From positions 1 to 42,633 of the forward strand of contig CANGJP010000013.1 of assembly GCA_947454465.1 (NCBI GenBank): a DNA stretch of 42,633 nt, read 5' to 3'. Below the pieces are notes generated by a model. The model saw nothing but the letters and a program-made list of their open reading frames with translations, did no database searches and was not told where the DNA came from. The stretch comes from Pseudomonadota bacterium (GTDB lineage Bacteria > Pseudomonadota > Gammaproteobacteria > Steroidobacterales > Steroidobacteraceae). This document shows, piece after piece, positions 1 to 8,259 of this stretch. The position numbers and the translations under genes were made by a program. Within the stretch, counting starts at the first letter, position 1. Each line of letters starts with the position of its first letter.

Positions 1-385
1 CATGCGCGACGGACATACTATTGTCTCTGAATAGACAGGCTACTACGGTAGTTCCCATGCCTTCGAGGTGTGGCTGGGTTTTGGCGGTTTGATAAATGAT
101 TTTGTTTGCACGATTGATTGCATCGCGTAGGATGATGCTGGGCCTTGAAAGGCCAGTTTCTTCATCGGGTAAAGTCAGATTTTGGTGCTCGTAGGCCTCT
201 TTCACCAAACTCATGATGGTTTTTACGGCAAGGCCGCTGGCCACTTCACCTGCGTTATAACCACCCATTCCATCTGCGAGCACTAACAATCCGATGTCGT
301 TGTCGATACCAATGGTGTCTTCATTATGTTCGCGCACCTTACCGACATCGCTTAAGCCGAATGATTTAATTTTTCCTCTCAGCAT
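1..385 (-). CDS. PP2C-family serine/threonine protein phosphatase (N-terminal part, cut by window edge)
   Basis: I read this gene from the raw minus strand; it runs off the left edge, leaving about 128 codons. The product starts MLRGKIKSFGLSDVGKVREHNED and continues with LADGMGG, the two N-terminal signatures of bacterial PP2C (Stp1/PrpC-type) phosphatases. The acidic residues in HNED and ADG would bind the catalytic Mn/Mg ions. Near the edge the protein reads GMGTTVVA, another conserved PP2C segment. An AAGGA ribosome binding site at 393-397 lies 7 nt before the ATG, which supports this start. Such enzymes dephosphorylate Ser/Thr phosphoproteins and often sit beside a Hanks-type kinase or a type VI secretion locus; whatever accompanies it here lies outside the window. 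Family assignment is firm, role unknown. Confidence 0.88.
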   Translation of the reverse strand, partial: MLRGKIKSFGLSDVGKVREHNEDTIGIDNDIGLLVLADGMGGYNAGEVASGLAVKTIMSLVKEAYEHQNLTLPDEETGLSRPSIILRDAINRANKIIYQTAKTQPHLEGMGTTVVACLFRDNSMSVAH

Positions 386-740
386 TAAGAAGTCCTTATC
401 AACTTAGCGTGGGTCTATGGTTTGGTGAGAAGTTGTGCGTTTGGTCGGTGCCGGAGCAATCAATGTGGGTGTTCAAGTCGCTTCTTAATCAGATACCCGT
501 CTGTACCCGAGAGTAGGTCAGAAAACAAATCTTATAGAATCATGGTTGACATTATAGTGAGGGTTTTAGAATTGTGGCGTGTTTCTTCTGATGTTGCCGC
601 CTTGTTGCTGGTCAGCGCGCATCTTTAATCTTGGTAGGTCGTGTCGTGGCCAGCACTAAAGTCGGACAAACGAGTATGTTTGCAATCGCTAAGGCTAAAT
701 TGTCTGGCTCTTTTCATCACTTGGTTTGTAAACTTCGCAC
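386..740. other. Intergenic region between divergent PP2C gene and radA
   Basis: These 355 bases hold no gene I can support; the small open frames here lack family features and overlap each other on both strands. The only promoter-like sequence on the plus strand is TTGACA at 546-551 with TAGAAT at 567-572, a short 15-bp spacer. If used, it would give radA a leader of roughly 160 nt. No ribosome binding site is evident just before the radA ATG, which leaves room for a structured leader, but I see no strong hairpin. Confidence 0.4.
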
Positions 741-2096
741 ATGTCGAAAGCGCGTGAAATCTATCTGTGTGATCAGTGTGGCGCAGAGTCCCTGAAATGG
801 CAGGGACAATGCCCAGTCTGTGCGGCCTGGAATTCATTGGTTAAGTTTAATCCGGGTAAGACAACGAAGTCAGCAAGGTTGCCTTTGGCGGTTGGGAGTG
901 CCGGAAGTAAACGTATCCACGAGATTAATGAGCGAGATGAGCCGCGTATATCTACCGGTTCTGATGAGTTTGATAGGGTGCTGGGCGGTGGTCTGGTCGC
1001 CGGTTCGGTGGTGCTGCTGGGTGGAGATCCGGGCATTGGTAAATCGACACTGTTGCTGCAAGCTGCTGACCAATTAAGCCGATCTGTTGGGACCCTTTAT
1101 GCCACGGGCGAGGAATCTCTCCATCAGGTCAGTCTTCGTGCTAGGCGTTTGGAAGCGGCAGGGAAAGAGCTGAATTTGATCGCAGAAACCAATGTTGAAG
1201 CGGTGCTGGAAGAAGCCGAGAGATTGCAATGTAAGGTTCTGGTGATCGATTCCATTCAGACGATGTTTTTAGATTCGGTGGAATCGTCACCGGGTTCGGC
1301 ATCACAGGTGCGTGAGTCAGCGGCGCAACTGGTTCGTCATGCAAAAGATCAGGGCATGTCAGTGCTTATAATCGGCCACGTGACTAAAGAAGGTACCCTC
1401 GCTGGACCTAGGATTCTTGAGCATATGGTGGACACGGTGCTCTATTTCGAAAGTGATGCGGGGAGTCGCTATCGATTAATCCGGGCTGTGAAGAATCGCT
1501 TCGGTGCCGCCAATGAAGTGGGTGTGTTTGCCATGGCCGAGCATGGTCTGAAAGAGGTGAAGAACCCTTCGGCGATTTTTCTTTCCCAACACCCTCAGCC
1601 TATTGCAGGTAGTGCAGTTTTAGTGGCGCGTGAAGGTAGTCGGCCCATGCTCATCGAGGTTCAGGCGCTCGTCGATCAAGGGCAGGGCATGAATCCACGT
1701 CGGTTGGCATTAGGGCTTGAGCAAAATCGCTTGGCGATGTTATTGGCTATTTTGCATCGACATGGTGGTATCGCCAGTCAAGGCCAAGATGTGTTTGTGA
1801 ATGTGGTTGGTGGGGTACGCATTGCCGAAACGGCGGCGGATCTGGCGGTGATGTTAGCAACGGCGTCGAGTCTACGTGATCGGCCGTTGTTACCAGGTTT
1901 GGTTTGTTTCGGTGAGTTGGGATTGGCCGGTGAAGTACGTCCGGTCCCATTTGGTGAGGAACGATTGCGTGAGGCGGCCAAGCACGGGTTTCGCAAAGCC
2001 ATTGTTCCTACTGCTAACGCACCGAGGCGGCCGATTGATAATCTCGACATTATTGCCGTAGACAGATTGCCGGAGGCGCTCGCGAAAGCGTTCTAA
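741..2096 (+). CDS. radA: DNA repair protein RadA (branch-migration ATPase)
   Basis: RadA is a RecA-like helicase that extends heteroduplex during recombinational repair. All three domains are visible. A four-cysteine zinc finger uses C10, C13, C24 and C27. The RecA-type ATPase has Walker A GGDPGIGKST at 94-103 and a Walker B around LVID (167-170). The RadA-specific motif KNRFG is at 251-255. The C-terminal third is the Lon-protease-like domain (VNVVGGVRI onward). At 451 residues it has the usual length. The ATG lacks a clear Shine-Dalgarno sequence, but the zinc finger follows within ten residues, so the start is probably right. It stands alone, with convergent yfjD 18 bp downstream. Confidence 0.97.
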   Translation: MSKAREIYLCDQCGAESLKWQGQCPVCAAWNSLVKFNPGKTTKSARLPLAVGSAGSKRIHEINERDEPRISTGSDEFDRVLGGGLVAGSVVLLGGDPGIGKSTLLLQAADQLSRSVGTLYATGEESLHQVSLRARRLEAAGKELNLIAETNVEAVLEEAERLQCKVLVIDSIQTMFLDSVESSPGSASQVRESAAQLVRHAKDQGMSVLIIGHVTKEGTLAGPRILEHMVDTVLYFESDAGSRYRLIRAVKNRFGAANEVGVFAMAEHGLKEVKNPSAIFLSQHPQPIAGSAVLVAREGSRPMLIEVQALVDQGQGMNPRRLALGLEQNRLAMLLAILHRHGGIASQGQDVFVNVVGGVRIAETAADLAVMLATASSLRDRPLLPGLVCFGELGLAGEVRPVPFGEERLREAAKHGFRKAIVPTANAPRRPIDNLDIIAVDRLPEALAKAF

Positions 2097-2114
2097 GCAC
2101 CTTTTGGTCTGGCA

Positions 2115-3377
2115 CTATACCAGCGCTTTCAGGCGCGCCATTTTCACAACGTTATCCACGATCTGAATAATTTCTATAGCGTAATTACCCAATTTTAAAC
2201 TGGTACCGGGTTCCGGTATCGATTCAAGATGCTCAAATATCAAACCATTTAGAGTGCGAGGTCCATCAGTGGGTAGCGTCCAACCCAGTCTACGATTGAG
2301 CGTGCGGAGGTTGATGCTGCCACTGACCACAAAACTGCCATTTGCTTCCTGGTGAATATCTCGGTGTAGGGTGGCAGTGTCAGTGGTGAATTCCCCCACG
2401 ATCTCTTCTAGCAGGTCTTCTAGAGTAATCAATCCTTGAATATCGCCATATTCATTAACGATTAGGGCGATGCGACGTCGATTGATTTGGAAATTATGCA
2501 GTTGGGTATTGAGTGAAGTGCCTGCGGGTACGTAAAAAGCTTCACGTGACTTGGCTAAGCTGATCAGCGTGTCCTTATCTAGATCGCCATGCGCCAGATT
2601 TTGTGCAACGGTCTTTAAATGCAGGATACCGATGATGTTGTCGAGCGTGTCTTGGTAGACGGGCAGGCGGGTATGAGTGCTGGATCGCAGTTGTTCGAGT
2701 ATGTCATCCCACTCATCGGCCGCATTGATTGCAGCAATGTTATTACGCGGAATCATGATGTCTTCGACCGTGGTTTTTTCAAGGTCAAGAATGCTGACTA
2801 ACATGCGCTGATGGTTTTTGGAGATCAGATTGCTAGCTTCGGCAACGATGGTTCGTATTTCATCTGTGCTTAATGAATGATTGCCCGCTTGTTGGCTGGT
2901 GACGCCAAATAATCTTAATAGGTTATTGGCTGCGAAGTTTGCACACCAAATAACTGGGTAGAGTAATTTGTCCAGTACGATATATATCCATGATGAGGCG
3001 AGTGCCAAACGTTGTGGGTGAAGTGCGCCGAAAGTTTTGGGCGCTAATTCACCGAAGATGAACATCAGAATGGATGCAGCGCCACTGGCGACCAGAAGGC
3101 CCGATTCGTCGTAAAGTTGTAGCGTTAATAGTGTGGTTAATGTGGCAATCCCTACGTTGGCGAAGGTGCTACCGAGAAGGATGACTCCAATCAATCGGTC
3201 AGGTTTGGTCAGTAATCGCTCGGTGAGTTTGGCGCTGCGATTGCCCAATTGTGCTTGATGACGTAGACGATACCGGTTGATGCTCATCAAGGCCGTTTCG
3301 GTACTGGCAAAGAATGCGCAAATCACTATCAACAGGAGCACTGCCAATAGCAGTAAACCTACGGGGATATCGTTCAA
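2115..3377 (-). CDS. yfjD: CorC/HlyC-family (CNNM/DUF21) membrane protein YfjD
   Basis: This 420-residue protein has an N-terminal DUF21 membrane domain (residues 1 to about 190, with hydrophobic spans such as VGLLLLAVLLLIVICAFFA and the motif STETALMSINRYRL). A tandem CBS pair follows (around VEDIMIPRNNIAAI and IVNEYGDIQGLITLEDLLEEIVGEF), then a C-terminal CorC_HlyC domain. The CNNM/CorB family is linked to Mg2+ or Co2+ efflux or tolerance; the substrate here is not visible. The order yfjD-ypjD, divergent from ffh, matches Escherichia coli and supports the name. The only upstream in-frame start I find is TTG, with no strong ribosome binding site, so the start is less sure than the family. 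Its stop lies 18 bp from the convergent radA stop. Confidence 0.93.
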   Translation of the reverse strand: MNDIPVGLLLLAVLLLIVICAFFASTETALMSINRYRLRHQAQLGNRSAKLTERLLTKPDRLIGVILLGSTFANVGIATLTTLLTLQLYDESGLLVASGAASILMFIFGELAPKTFGALHPQRLALASSWIYIVLDKLLYPVIWCANFAANNLLRLFGVTSQQAGNHSLSTDEIRTIVAEASNLISKNHQRMLVSILDLEKTTVEDIMIPRNNIAAINAADEWDDILEQLRSSTHTRLPVYQDTLDNIIGILHLKTVAQNLAHGDLDKDTLISLAKSREAFYVPAGTSLNTQLHNFQINRRRIALIVNEYGDIQGLITLEDLLEEIVGEFTTDTATLHRDIHQEANGSFVVSGSINLRTLNRRLGWTLPTDGPRTLNGLIFEHLESIPEPGTSLKLGNYAIEIIQIVDNVVKMARLKALV

Positions 3378-3474
3378 CGGGGCTGAGCCTCAAAAGTTGC
3401 TAGGTGCCTATCCTCGCATTACCTGCTGATGACTAGCAAGGAAGGCGCTTGTGGCGTTTAAGTTATGGGGGTAT

Positions 3475-4287
3475 TCAGCCCCAATGTCTACCTAGGATGA
3501 CTTCCAGTACCAATTTCGCACCAAAGTAAGATAGGCCGAGTAGCGCAAACCCTGACAAAGCCCAGCGTGCAGCTATGCGGCCGCGCCAGCCTAATTGCCA
3601 GCGTCCCCATAATAGGGTGCCTAATATTAGCCATGCCAGACAAGACAGGGCTACCTTGTGCATGAGATGCTGAGCCACAAGATCGCGGACAAAAATAAAA
3701 CCGCTAAATAGCGTCAGTGTAAGTAGAGTAAAACCGATGGTGATGGCTTGAAACATGCAGGTTTCAAGCGCTTCAATGGAGGGTAGGGTTTTCATCCAGC
3801 CTAACGGCCGGTGATGGCGCAGACGATAATCGAGGGTATGCAGCGCTAGGCCAAGGCTGGCACCAACGGCTACGAGTGCGTACGCTGCTGCAGCGATCAA
3901 GATGTGCGCAGTCAGTTCCCAGCCGGACTGGCTGGTTGAGAAGGTTCGTGCTCCTTCATCAGTTAACGCTGCCGCAATGCCAGCGCAAAGTAGAAGCGCG
4001 CCGGCTAGCCCTGCAAAACCGGGGCGATTCCAGCTCCTGATTAGGGTGACGGCAGTGATTATCCAAGCAATGAGTGATGCGACATCGGTGGTGTTCATGG
4101 CCAACGATGGCCCCTGAAACAAAGCTAGGCAAAGGCTATAACCATGCACTAACCAGCCAAAGCAAGCCATGATCATGCCAGCCATGAGTTGACCATGAGC
4201 GTTGGATTCGCTCAGTCCTTGGCGAGCGCCGGCAAGTAACCATAAGCAGGCGCATAGGTAAATGATCAATACGATAATGGCTAACAT
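3475..4287 (-). CDS. ypjD: CcsA/YpjD-like inner-membrane protein
   Basis: A 270-residue, highly hydrophobic protein with about eight membrane spans, starting MLAIIVLIIYLCACLWLLAG. The stretch SQSGWELTAHILIAAAAYALVAVGASLGLALHTLDYRLR resembles the cytochrome c assembly (CcsA/CcmC-like) domain of YpjD. In E. coli, ypjD also sits between yfjD and ffh. CcsA-type proteins handle heme during cytochrome c maturation, but the role of YpjD itself is poorly known, and no other ccm gene is nearby. It is 97 bp upstream of yfjD in the same direction, so the two are probably cotranscribed. Its start faces ffh across about 145 bp, which should hold both divergent promoters. Confidence 0.87.
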   Translation of the reverse strand: MLAIIVLIIYLCACLWLLAGARQGLSESNAHGQLMAGMIMACFGWLVHGYSLCLALFQGPSLAMNTTDVASLIAWIITAVTLIRSWNRPGFAGLAGALLLCAGIAAALTDEGARTFSTSQSGWELTAHILIAAAAYALVAVGASLGLALHTLDYRLRHHRPLGWMKTLPSIEALETCMFQAITIGFTLLTLTLFSGFIFVRDLVAQHLMHKVALSCLAWLILGTLLWGRWQLGWRGRIAARWALSGFALLGLSYFGAKLVLEVILGRHWG

Positions 4288-4430
4288 GGTTGAGGCATTG
4301 CAGGATAAATTTGCACTGAGAATAGCTGCATCATGTCACATTCTCTAGGATTGCTTAAATCAGCGAAGATGTGACGCAGCAGTGGCATGTCGCTACCATT
4401 GGCGTTTTACCGACTACCGAGACTATCGTT

Positions 4431-5789
4431 GTGTTTGACAAATTAACCGAACGACTTCAGGGCGTGGTGGATGGGCTCCGTGGCAAGGGCCGTCTGACCG
4501 ATGAAAACATTGCTGACACTCTCAGGCAGGTACGTATGGCCCTGCTGGAGGCAGACGTTGCCCTGCCGGTCGTCAAGTCCCTGATCGAGTCTATTAAGGT
4601 CAACCTAGTTGGTACCGAGTTCGACAAGGCCTTCACCCCCGGTCAAATTTTGGTACGCAGCATTCACCAGGAGTTGATCAAGGTTTTGGGTGAGGGGGTT
4701 CGCCCGATTAATCTGCGAGCGCAGCCACCGGTGGTGATTTTGTTGGCAGGTTTGCAAGGTGCGGGTAAAACCACTACCGCAGGAAAGCTTGCTAAATTAT
4801 TGAAAGAAAAAGAAAAGAAGAGGGTTATTCTGGCCAGTACTGACGTCTATAGACCGGCTGCTATTTTGCAGCTTGAGCGTTTGGCTGGGCAATTGGAGGT
4901 GGGTTTCAAGTCCTCTGATCCAAAGGAATCGCCACTTAAGTTGGCGCAGGATGCGCTCGCAGAAGCGCGGAGTTCCTTGTATGACGTGTTGATTATTGAC
5001 ACGGCAGGACGCTTGCACGTTGATGCGGACATGATGAAAGAGGTCCAGCAGATTGCTGCGGCAGTATCGCCTCTAGAAACCTTATTTGTGGTGGATAGCA
5101 TGGCCGGTCAGGATGCTGTGAATGCAGCCAAGGCATTTGGTGAAGCATTGGAATTGACTGGCGTCATTCTCACCAAGGCGGATGGCGATGCTCGCGGTGG
5201 GGCGGCCTTATCGGTCCGTCAGGTCACCGGCAAACCCATCTTGTTCATCGGTGTGGGTGAAAAGACCGATGCCCTGGAAGTCTTTCACCCAGAGCGTATT
5301 GCCTCTCGTATTCTCGGTATGGGCGATGTGCTCTCCTTGGTTGAAGATGTCACGCGTCAAGTCGATATGCGCCAGGCTGAGAAGTTGGCGACTAAATTAA
5401 AACAGGGTAAGGAATTTGATTTCAATGACTTACATGAGCAATTGCAACAACTAGAAAAAATGGGTGGGTTGTCGGCGATGATGGATAAGCTGCCGGCGAA
5501 TCTGGCTAATAAGGCTAAAGCTGCACAGGGGCAGATGCCGGACGATCGTGAGATTAAGCGCCAGATGGCGATTATTCGTTCTATGACGCCTAAAGAACGG
5601 CGTTTCCCAAAGTTATTGGATGCATCGCGTAAGCGACGTATTGCTGCTGGATCGGGAGTTCATGTTTCTGAAATTAATAAACTGCTAAAAAGTTTTGTGG
5701 AAATGCAAAAGATGATGAAGCTCATGTCTAATGGCGGGATGAGTAAGTTAATGCGTGCCTTTGGCGGTCGCATGCCTAAGTTGTTTTAG
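4431..5789 (+). CDS. ffh: Signal recognition particle GTPase Ffh (SRP54)
   Basis: Ffh binds 4.5S RNA and signal sequences of nascent membrane proteins and delivers ribosomes to FtsY. The N domain begins FDKLTERLQGVVDGLRGKGRLT. The G domain has P-loop GLQGAGKTTTAGKLA, DTAGRLHVD and TKADGDARGG. The methionine-rich M domain carries the RNA-binding stretch IRSMTPKERRFPKLLDASRKRRIAAGSG. A longer frame opens at GTG 4371, but family members begin at (M)FDKL, so I chose GTG 4431, which gives 452 residues, close to the E. coli 453. The usual downstream rpsP-rimM-trmD-rplS group is absent; convergent galE follows instead. I found no 4.5S RNA gene in the window. Confidence 0.97.
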   Translation: MFDKLTERLQGVVDGLRGKGRLTDENIADTLRQVRMALLEADVALPVVKSLIESIKVNLVGTEFDKAFTPGQILVRSIHQELIKVLGEGVRPINLRAQPPVVILLAGLQGAGKTTTAGKLAKLLKEKEKKRVILASTDVYRPAAILQLERLAGQLEVGFKSSDPKESPLKLAQDALAEARSSLYDVLIIDTAGRLHVDADMMKEVQQIAAAVSPLETLFVVDSMAGQDAVNAAKAFGEALELTGVILTKADGDARGGAALSVRQVTGKPILFIGVGEKTDALEVFHPERIASRILGMGDVLSLVEDVTRQVDMRQAEKLATKLKQGKEFDFNDLHEQLQQLEKMGGLSAMMDKLPANLANKAKAAQGQMPDDREIKRQMAIIRSMTPKERRFPKLLDASRKRRIAAGSGVHVSEINKLLKSFVEMQKMMKLMSNGGMSKLMRAFGGRMPKLF

Positions 5790-5880
5790 TTGAGATTTTT
5801 CAGTTGTGTATGGAGATGCCTGGCGGCATTCAGGGGTGACCCTATCTGAATTTGCCAGCGTCCTGAGGATGAAAGGTTGA

Positions 5881-5899
5881 GTGCGCGCTAGTGGCGCAC
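5881..5899. repeat. Inverted repeat between convergent ffh and galE
   Basis: GTGCGC (5881-5886) pairs with GCGCAC (5894-5899) around a 7-nt loop, in the 133-bp gap where ffh and galE converge. There is no T-tract on either strand, so this is at best an unconventional or Rho-assisted terminator hairpin. Confidence 0.35.
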
Positions 5900-5922
5900 C
5901 CTGCTATGCCAATATGCTGAAG

Positions 5923-6918
5923 TTAATTTTTCAGTAGTTCGGGATGCGCCAGTAAATGCTGTTCCCACGCCAGTTGTGATTTGGCAATAACCTCGAGATT
6001 GTCATAGCGGGGCTGCCAACCGAGTACCTGACGTACTTGCTCTGCGCGCGCCACCAGACTAGACGGATCACCAGCCCTGCGTCCTTCTTCAACGATATTG
6101 AGTTCTTTGCCGCTGATTCTTGCAACAGTTGCCAACACTTCCCTGACGCTGAAACCACGACCATAGCCCACATTTAAAGTAGTTGAGGCGCCGTCATTGC
6201 GCAGGTAACGCAACGCATCTAGATGCGCTGATGCTAAATCTTCAACATGAATGTAATCACGAATGCCGGTGCCATCGGGTGTCGGATAGTCTGTACCGAA
6301 TACCGTGACCTTGGGACGTACCCCCACGGCATGTTGGCAGGCTACTTTCGTCAATAAGGTTGCATGCGGAGCGGAGTGACCGATCCGACCTCCAGGATCG
6401 CTGCCGCCCACATTGAAGTAGCGCAGGATGACATGTCGCATCGGTGTCACGGCGCATAAGTCGCGCAACATGGTTTCCGTCATCAGCTTTGATGAGCCAT
6501 AAGGATTGATGGGAGCTTTGGGCGATTCTTCGCTGGCCACGCCGCTTTCAGGGAGGCCATATACGGCAGCGGTAGAAGAGAACACGAAGTGTTTGACACC
6601 TGCATCACGACAACATTGCAATAAATTGCGGGTTGCGGAGGTGTTGTTTCCGTAATACTTCAGTGGGTCGGCCACCGACTCAGGCACAATCGTATGGGCA
6701 GCAAAATGCATGACGGTTTCGATACCGTGTTCTTTGAGTAGACTGGATACCAGTTGCGTGTCAGAAGTATCGCCGATCACTAACTTACCGTGCAGTACGG
6801 CACTGCGATAACCGGTGCTGAGATTGTCAAGAACGACAACCGATTCGCCGCGCTCGCCGAGTTGACGGACTACGTGACTGCCGATATATCCGGCGCCACC
6901 AGTAACAAGAATACTCAT
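5923..6918 (-). CDS. galE: UDP-glucose 4-epimerase
   Basis: GalE interconverts UDP-glucose and UDP-galactose for envelope polysaccharides or galactose use. It is an extended short-chain dehydrogenase of 331 residues, the usual size. The NAD-binding glycine motif GGAGYIG is at residues 7-13, followed by the acidic D31 in VVLDNLSTG. The catalytic SST is around 114-116 and the YxxxK pair is Y140 and K144. The substrate-side motif NVGYGRGFSVREV is also typical. A ribosome binding site AGGA lies just before the ATG, right after a short palindrome (6931-6944). It stands alone, divergent from srkA and convergent with ffh; no other sugar-nucleotide genes are near, so a housekeeping envelope role is only an inference. 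Confidence 0.96.
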   Translation of the reverse strand: MSILVTGGAGYIGSHVVRQLGERGESVVVLDNLSTGYRSAVLHGKLVIGDTSDTQLVSSLLKEHGIETVMHFAAHTIVPESVADPLKYYGNNTSATRNLLQCCRDAGVKHFVFSSTAAVYGLPESGVASEESPKAPINPYGSSKLMTETMLRDLCAVTPMRHVILRYFNVGGSDPGGRIGHSAPHATLLTKVACQHAVGVRPKVTVFGTDYPTPDGTGIRDYIHVEDLASAHLDALRYLRNDGASTTLNVGYGRGFSVREVLATVARISGKELNIVEEGRRAGDPSSLVARAEQVRQVLGWQPRYDNLEVIAKSQLAWEQHLLAHPELLKN

Positions 6919-6930
6919 TCGATTTTTCCT

Positions 6931-6944
6931 TCAACGAACGTTGA
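6931..6944. promoter_or_regulatory. 14-bp palindrome upstream of galE
   Basis: TCAACG (6931-6936), two A residues, then CGTTGA (6939-6944) form a near-perfect palindrome a few bases upstream of the galE ribosome binding site, in the gap shared with divergent srkA. It could be an operator or a hairpin in the galE leader. I know of no matching factor. Confidence 0.3.
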
Positions 6945-7060
6945 TATCAATTATGCTCAGCGATTGACTCAATGATAATTTCCCTATTGTGCCTGATTGC
7001 ATGCTGAACGGGTTCCCAATCCATTACATATTGTATCTAGCTTTGCTGATTGAGGTTTGA

Positions 7061-8050
7061 ATGGCCCGTCCTGATACTCATCCATTTGAGCGGTTGACTC
7101 CCGATTTTATCCTCAGTGCGATGGATGAAGTCGGGCTGTGCAGTGATGGGCGGTTGTTGCCGCTGAATAGCTATGAAAACCGTGTCTATCAGGTAGGGAT
7201 GGAGCAGGCTGATCCGCTGATCGTCAAGTTCTATCGTCCTGGTCGCTGGACGCTGGCTGCGCTACAAGAAGAGCAGCAATTTGTTGCAGAGTTGGCCGCC
7301 GCTGAGTTACCCGTCATTGCGCCATTGAATATTGAAGGGATTTCCCTTTTTAATCACGGTGGATTTCATTTTGCTATTTATCCACGTCAGGGTGGTCACT
7401 GGCCAGAGTTAAATCAGGTTGCTGATCGCGAGCAAGTCGGGCGTTTGTTGGGACGTATGCATTTGATCGGACAGCGTCACCCTTTTGAATTTCGCCAGTG
7501 TTTATCCGTTCAGGGTTGGGCTGGTGAGGCGCGACGTTATTTATTGGATCAGGACTGGATTCCTCAGCATCTGTTAGCGGTTTATCGCTCGGTGAGTCGT
7601 GATTTGATTCAGTTGATGCACGATCAGTGGGATGCGGTTCATCCTTTGCGCCTATTGCGTCTTCATGGCGATTGTCATCTGGGAAATTTGTTGTGGCAGG
7701 ATACTTCGGGTCTCCACTTTGTTGATTTTGATGATTGCCTAACCGGGCCGGCTATACAGGATTTATGGATGTTGCTCTCTGGTACCTCTGTTGAGCGCGC
7801 GCAACAGTTGCGCGAGTTACTGTCTGGCTATACGCAGTTTGCGGATTTTGATTACAGCGAGTTGATACTGATTGAAACGCTACGTGCATTGCGCCTGATG
7901 CATTATGCCGCTTGGCTAGCGCGTCGATGGGATGATCCGGCATTTCCCCGTGCCTTCCCATGGTTTGCCGAGCCAAAATTTTGGGAGCAGCATGTGTTGG
8001 ATTTGCGTGAACAAATGTCGGCCATTCAGGAACCGGCGCTCGAATTATAG
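7061..8050 (+). CDS. srkA: Stress response kinase A (YihE family)
   Basis: SrkA (YihE, formerly RdoA) is a Ser/Thr kinase with an aminoglycoside-phosphotransferase-like fold; in E. coli it counters MazF-linked death and responds to the Cpx envelope stress system. This 329-residue protein starts MARPDTHPFERLTPDFILSAM, close to the family N-terminus. It has the nucleotide-binding segment LPLNSYENRVYQVG, the catalytic loop LRLHGDCHLGNLLW (catalytic D in HGD, metal-binding N) and the DFD metal motif in FVDFDDCLTGPAIQDLWMLL. A GAGG ribosome binding site (7052-7055) precedes the ATG by 5 nt. In E. coli srkA is followed by dsbA; here typA follows after about 210 bp, so that link is lost. Confidence 0.94.
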   Translation: MARPDTHPFERLTPDFILSAMDEVGLCSDGRLLPLNSYENRVYQVGMEQADPLIVKFYRPGRWTLAALQEEQQFVAELAAAELPVIAPLNIEGISLFNHGGFHFAIYPRQGGHWPELNQVADREQVGRLLGRMHLIGQRHPFEFRQCLSVQGWAGEARRYLLDQDWIPQHLLAVYRSVSRDLIQLMHDQWDAVHPLRLLRLHGDCHLGNLLWQDTSGLHFVDFDDCLTGPAIQDLWMLLSGTSVERAQQLRELLSGYTQFADFDYSELILIETLRALRLMHYAAWLARRWDDPAFPRAFPWFAEPKFWEQHVLDLREQMSAIQEPALEL

Positions 8051-8054
8051 GTCT

Positions 8055-8089
8055 CGGGCTCCTGTACCTTAAAAATGTCTTGGAGCCCG
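8055..8089 (+). terminator. Inverted repeat downstream of srkA, possible terminator
   Basis: CGGGCTCC (8055-8062) and GGAGCCCG (8082-8089) are perfect 8-bp arms around a 19-nt loop, starting 5 nt after the srkA stop. No T-run follows, so it is an imperfect intrinsic terminator or an RNA-protecting hairpin. A GC-rich CAGG/CCTG stretch follows directly. Confidence 0.45.
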
Positions 8090-8200
8090 CAGGCACCTGC
8101 AGGGGTGCTCAAATGCGCAGACAGCGGCAATTCTGGGGTGTTGAATACTAACAAAAACCGATTCGACCCAATTCAGCGCCATTTACAAGAAGAATAAGGC

Positions 8201-8228
8201 TGGCACGGGCGCCGAAGGCCCGTATAAT
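8201..8228 (+). promoter_or_regulatory. Putative sigma-70 promoter of typA
   Basis: A perfect TATAAT -10 box lies at 8223-8228, about 32 bp before the typA start codon. The -35 region is poor (TGGCAC at 8201-8206, 16-bp spacer). Within the spacer, CGGGC (8206-8210) and GCCCG (8218-8222) form an inverted repeat where a regulator could bind. A start site near 8235 would give a leader of only about 25 nt. Confidence 0.55.
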
Positions 8229-8259
8229 CCGCGGCCTTTTCCCGTTCCGAGCAATATCT

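Noticed and set aside
4371-4430. N-terminal extension of Ffh from GTG 4371
   Set aside because: Family members start at (M)FDKLT; the extra 20 residues have no match in the family.
5790-5922. Possible 4.5S SRP RNA near ffh
   Set aside because: The conserved GGAAGGAAGCAGCC-type apical core of SRP RNA is absent; only a short hairpin is present.
8201-8223. TGGCAC as a sigma-54 promoter before typA
   Set aside because: The -12 TTGC element is missing at the required distance, while a perfect TATAAT sits where sigma-70 would use it.
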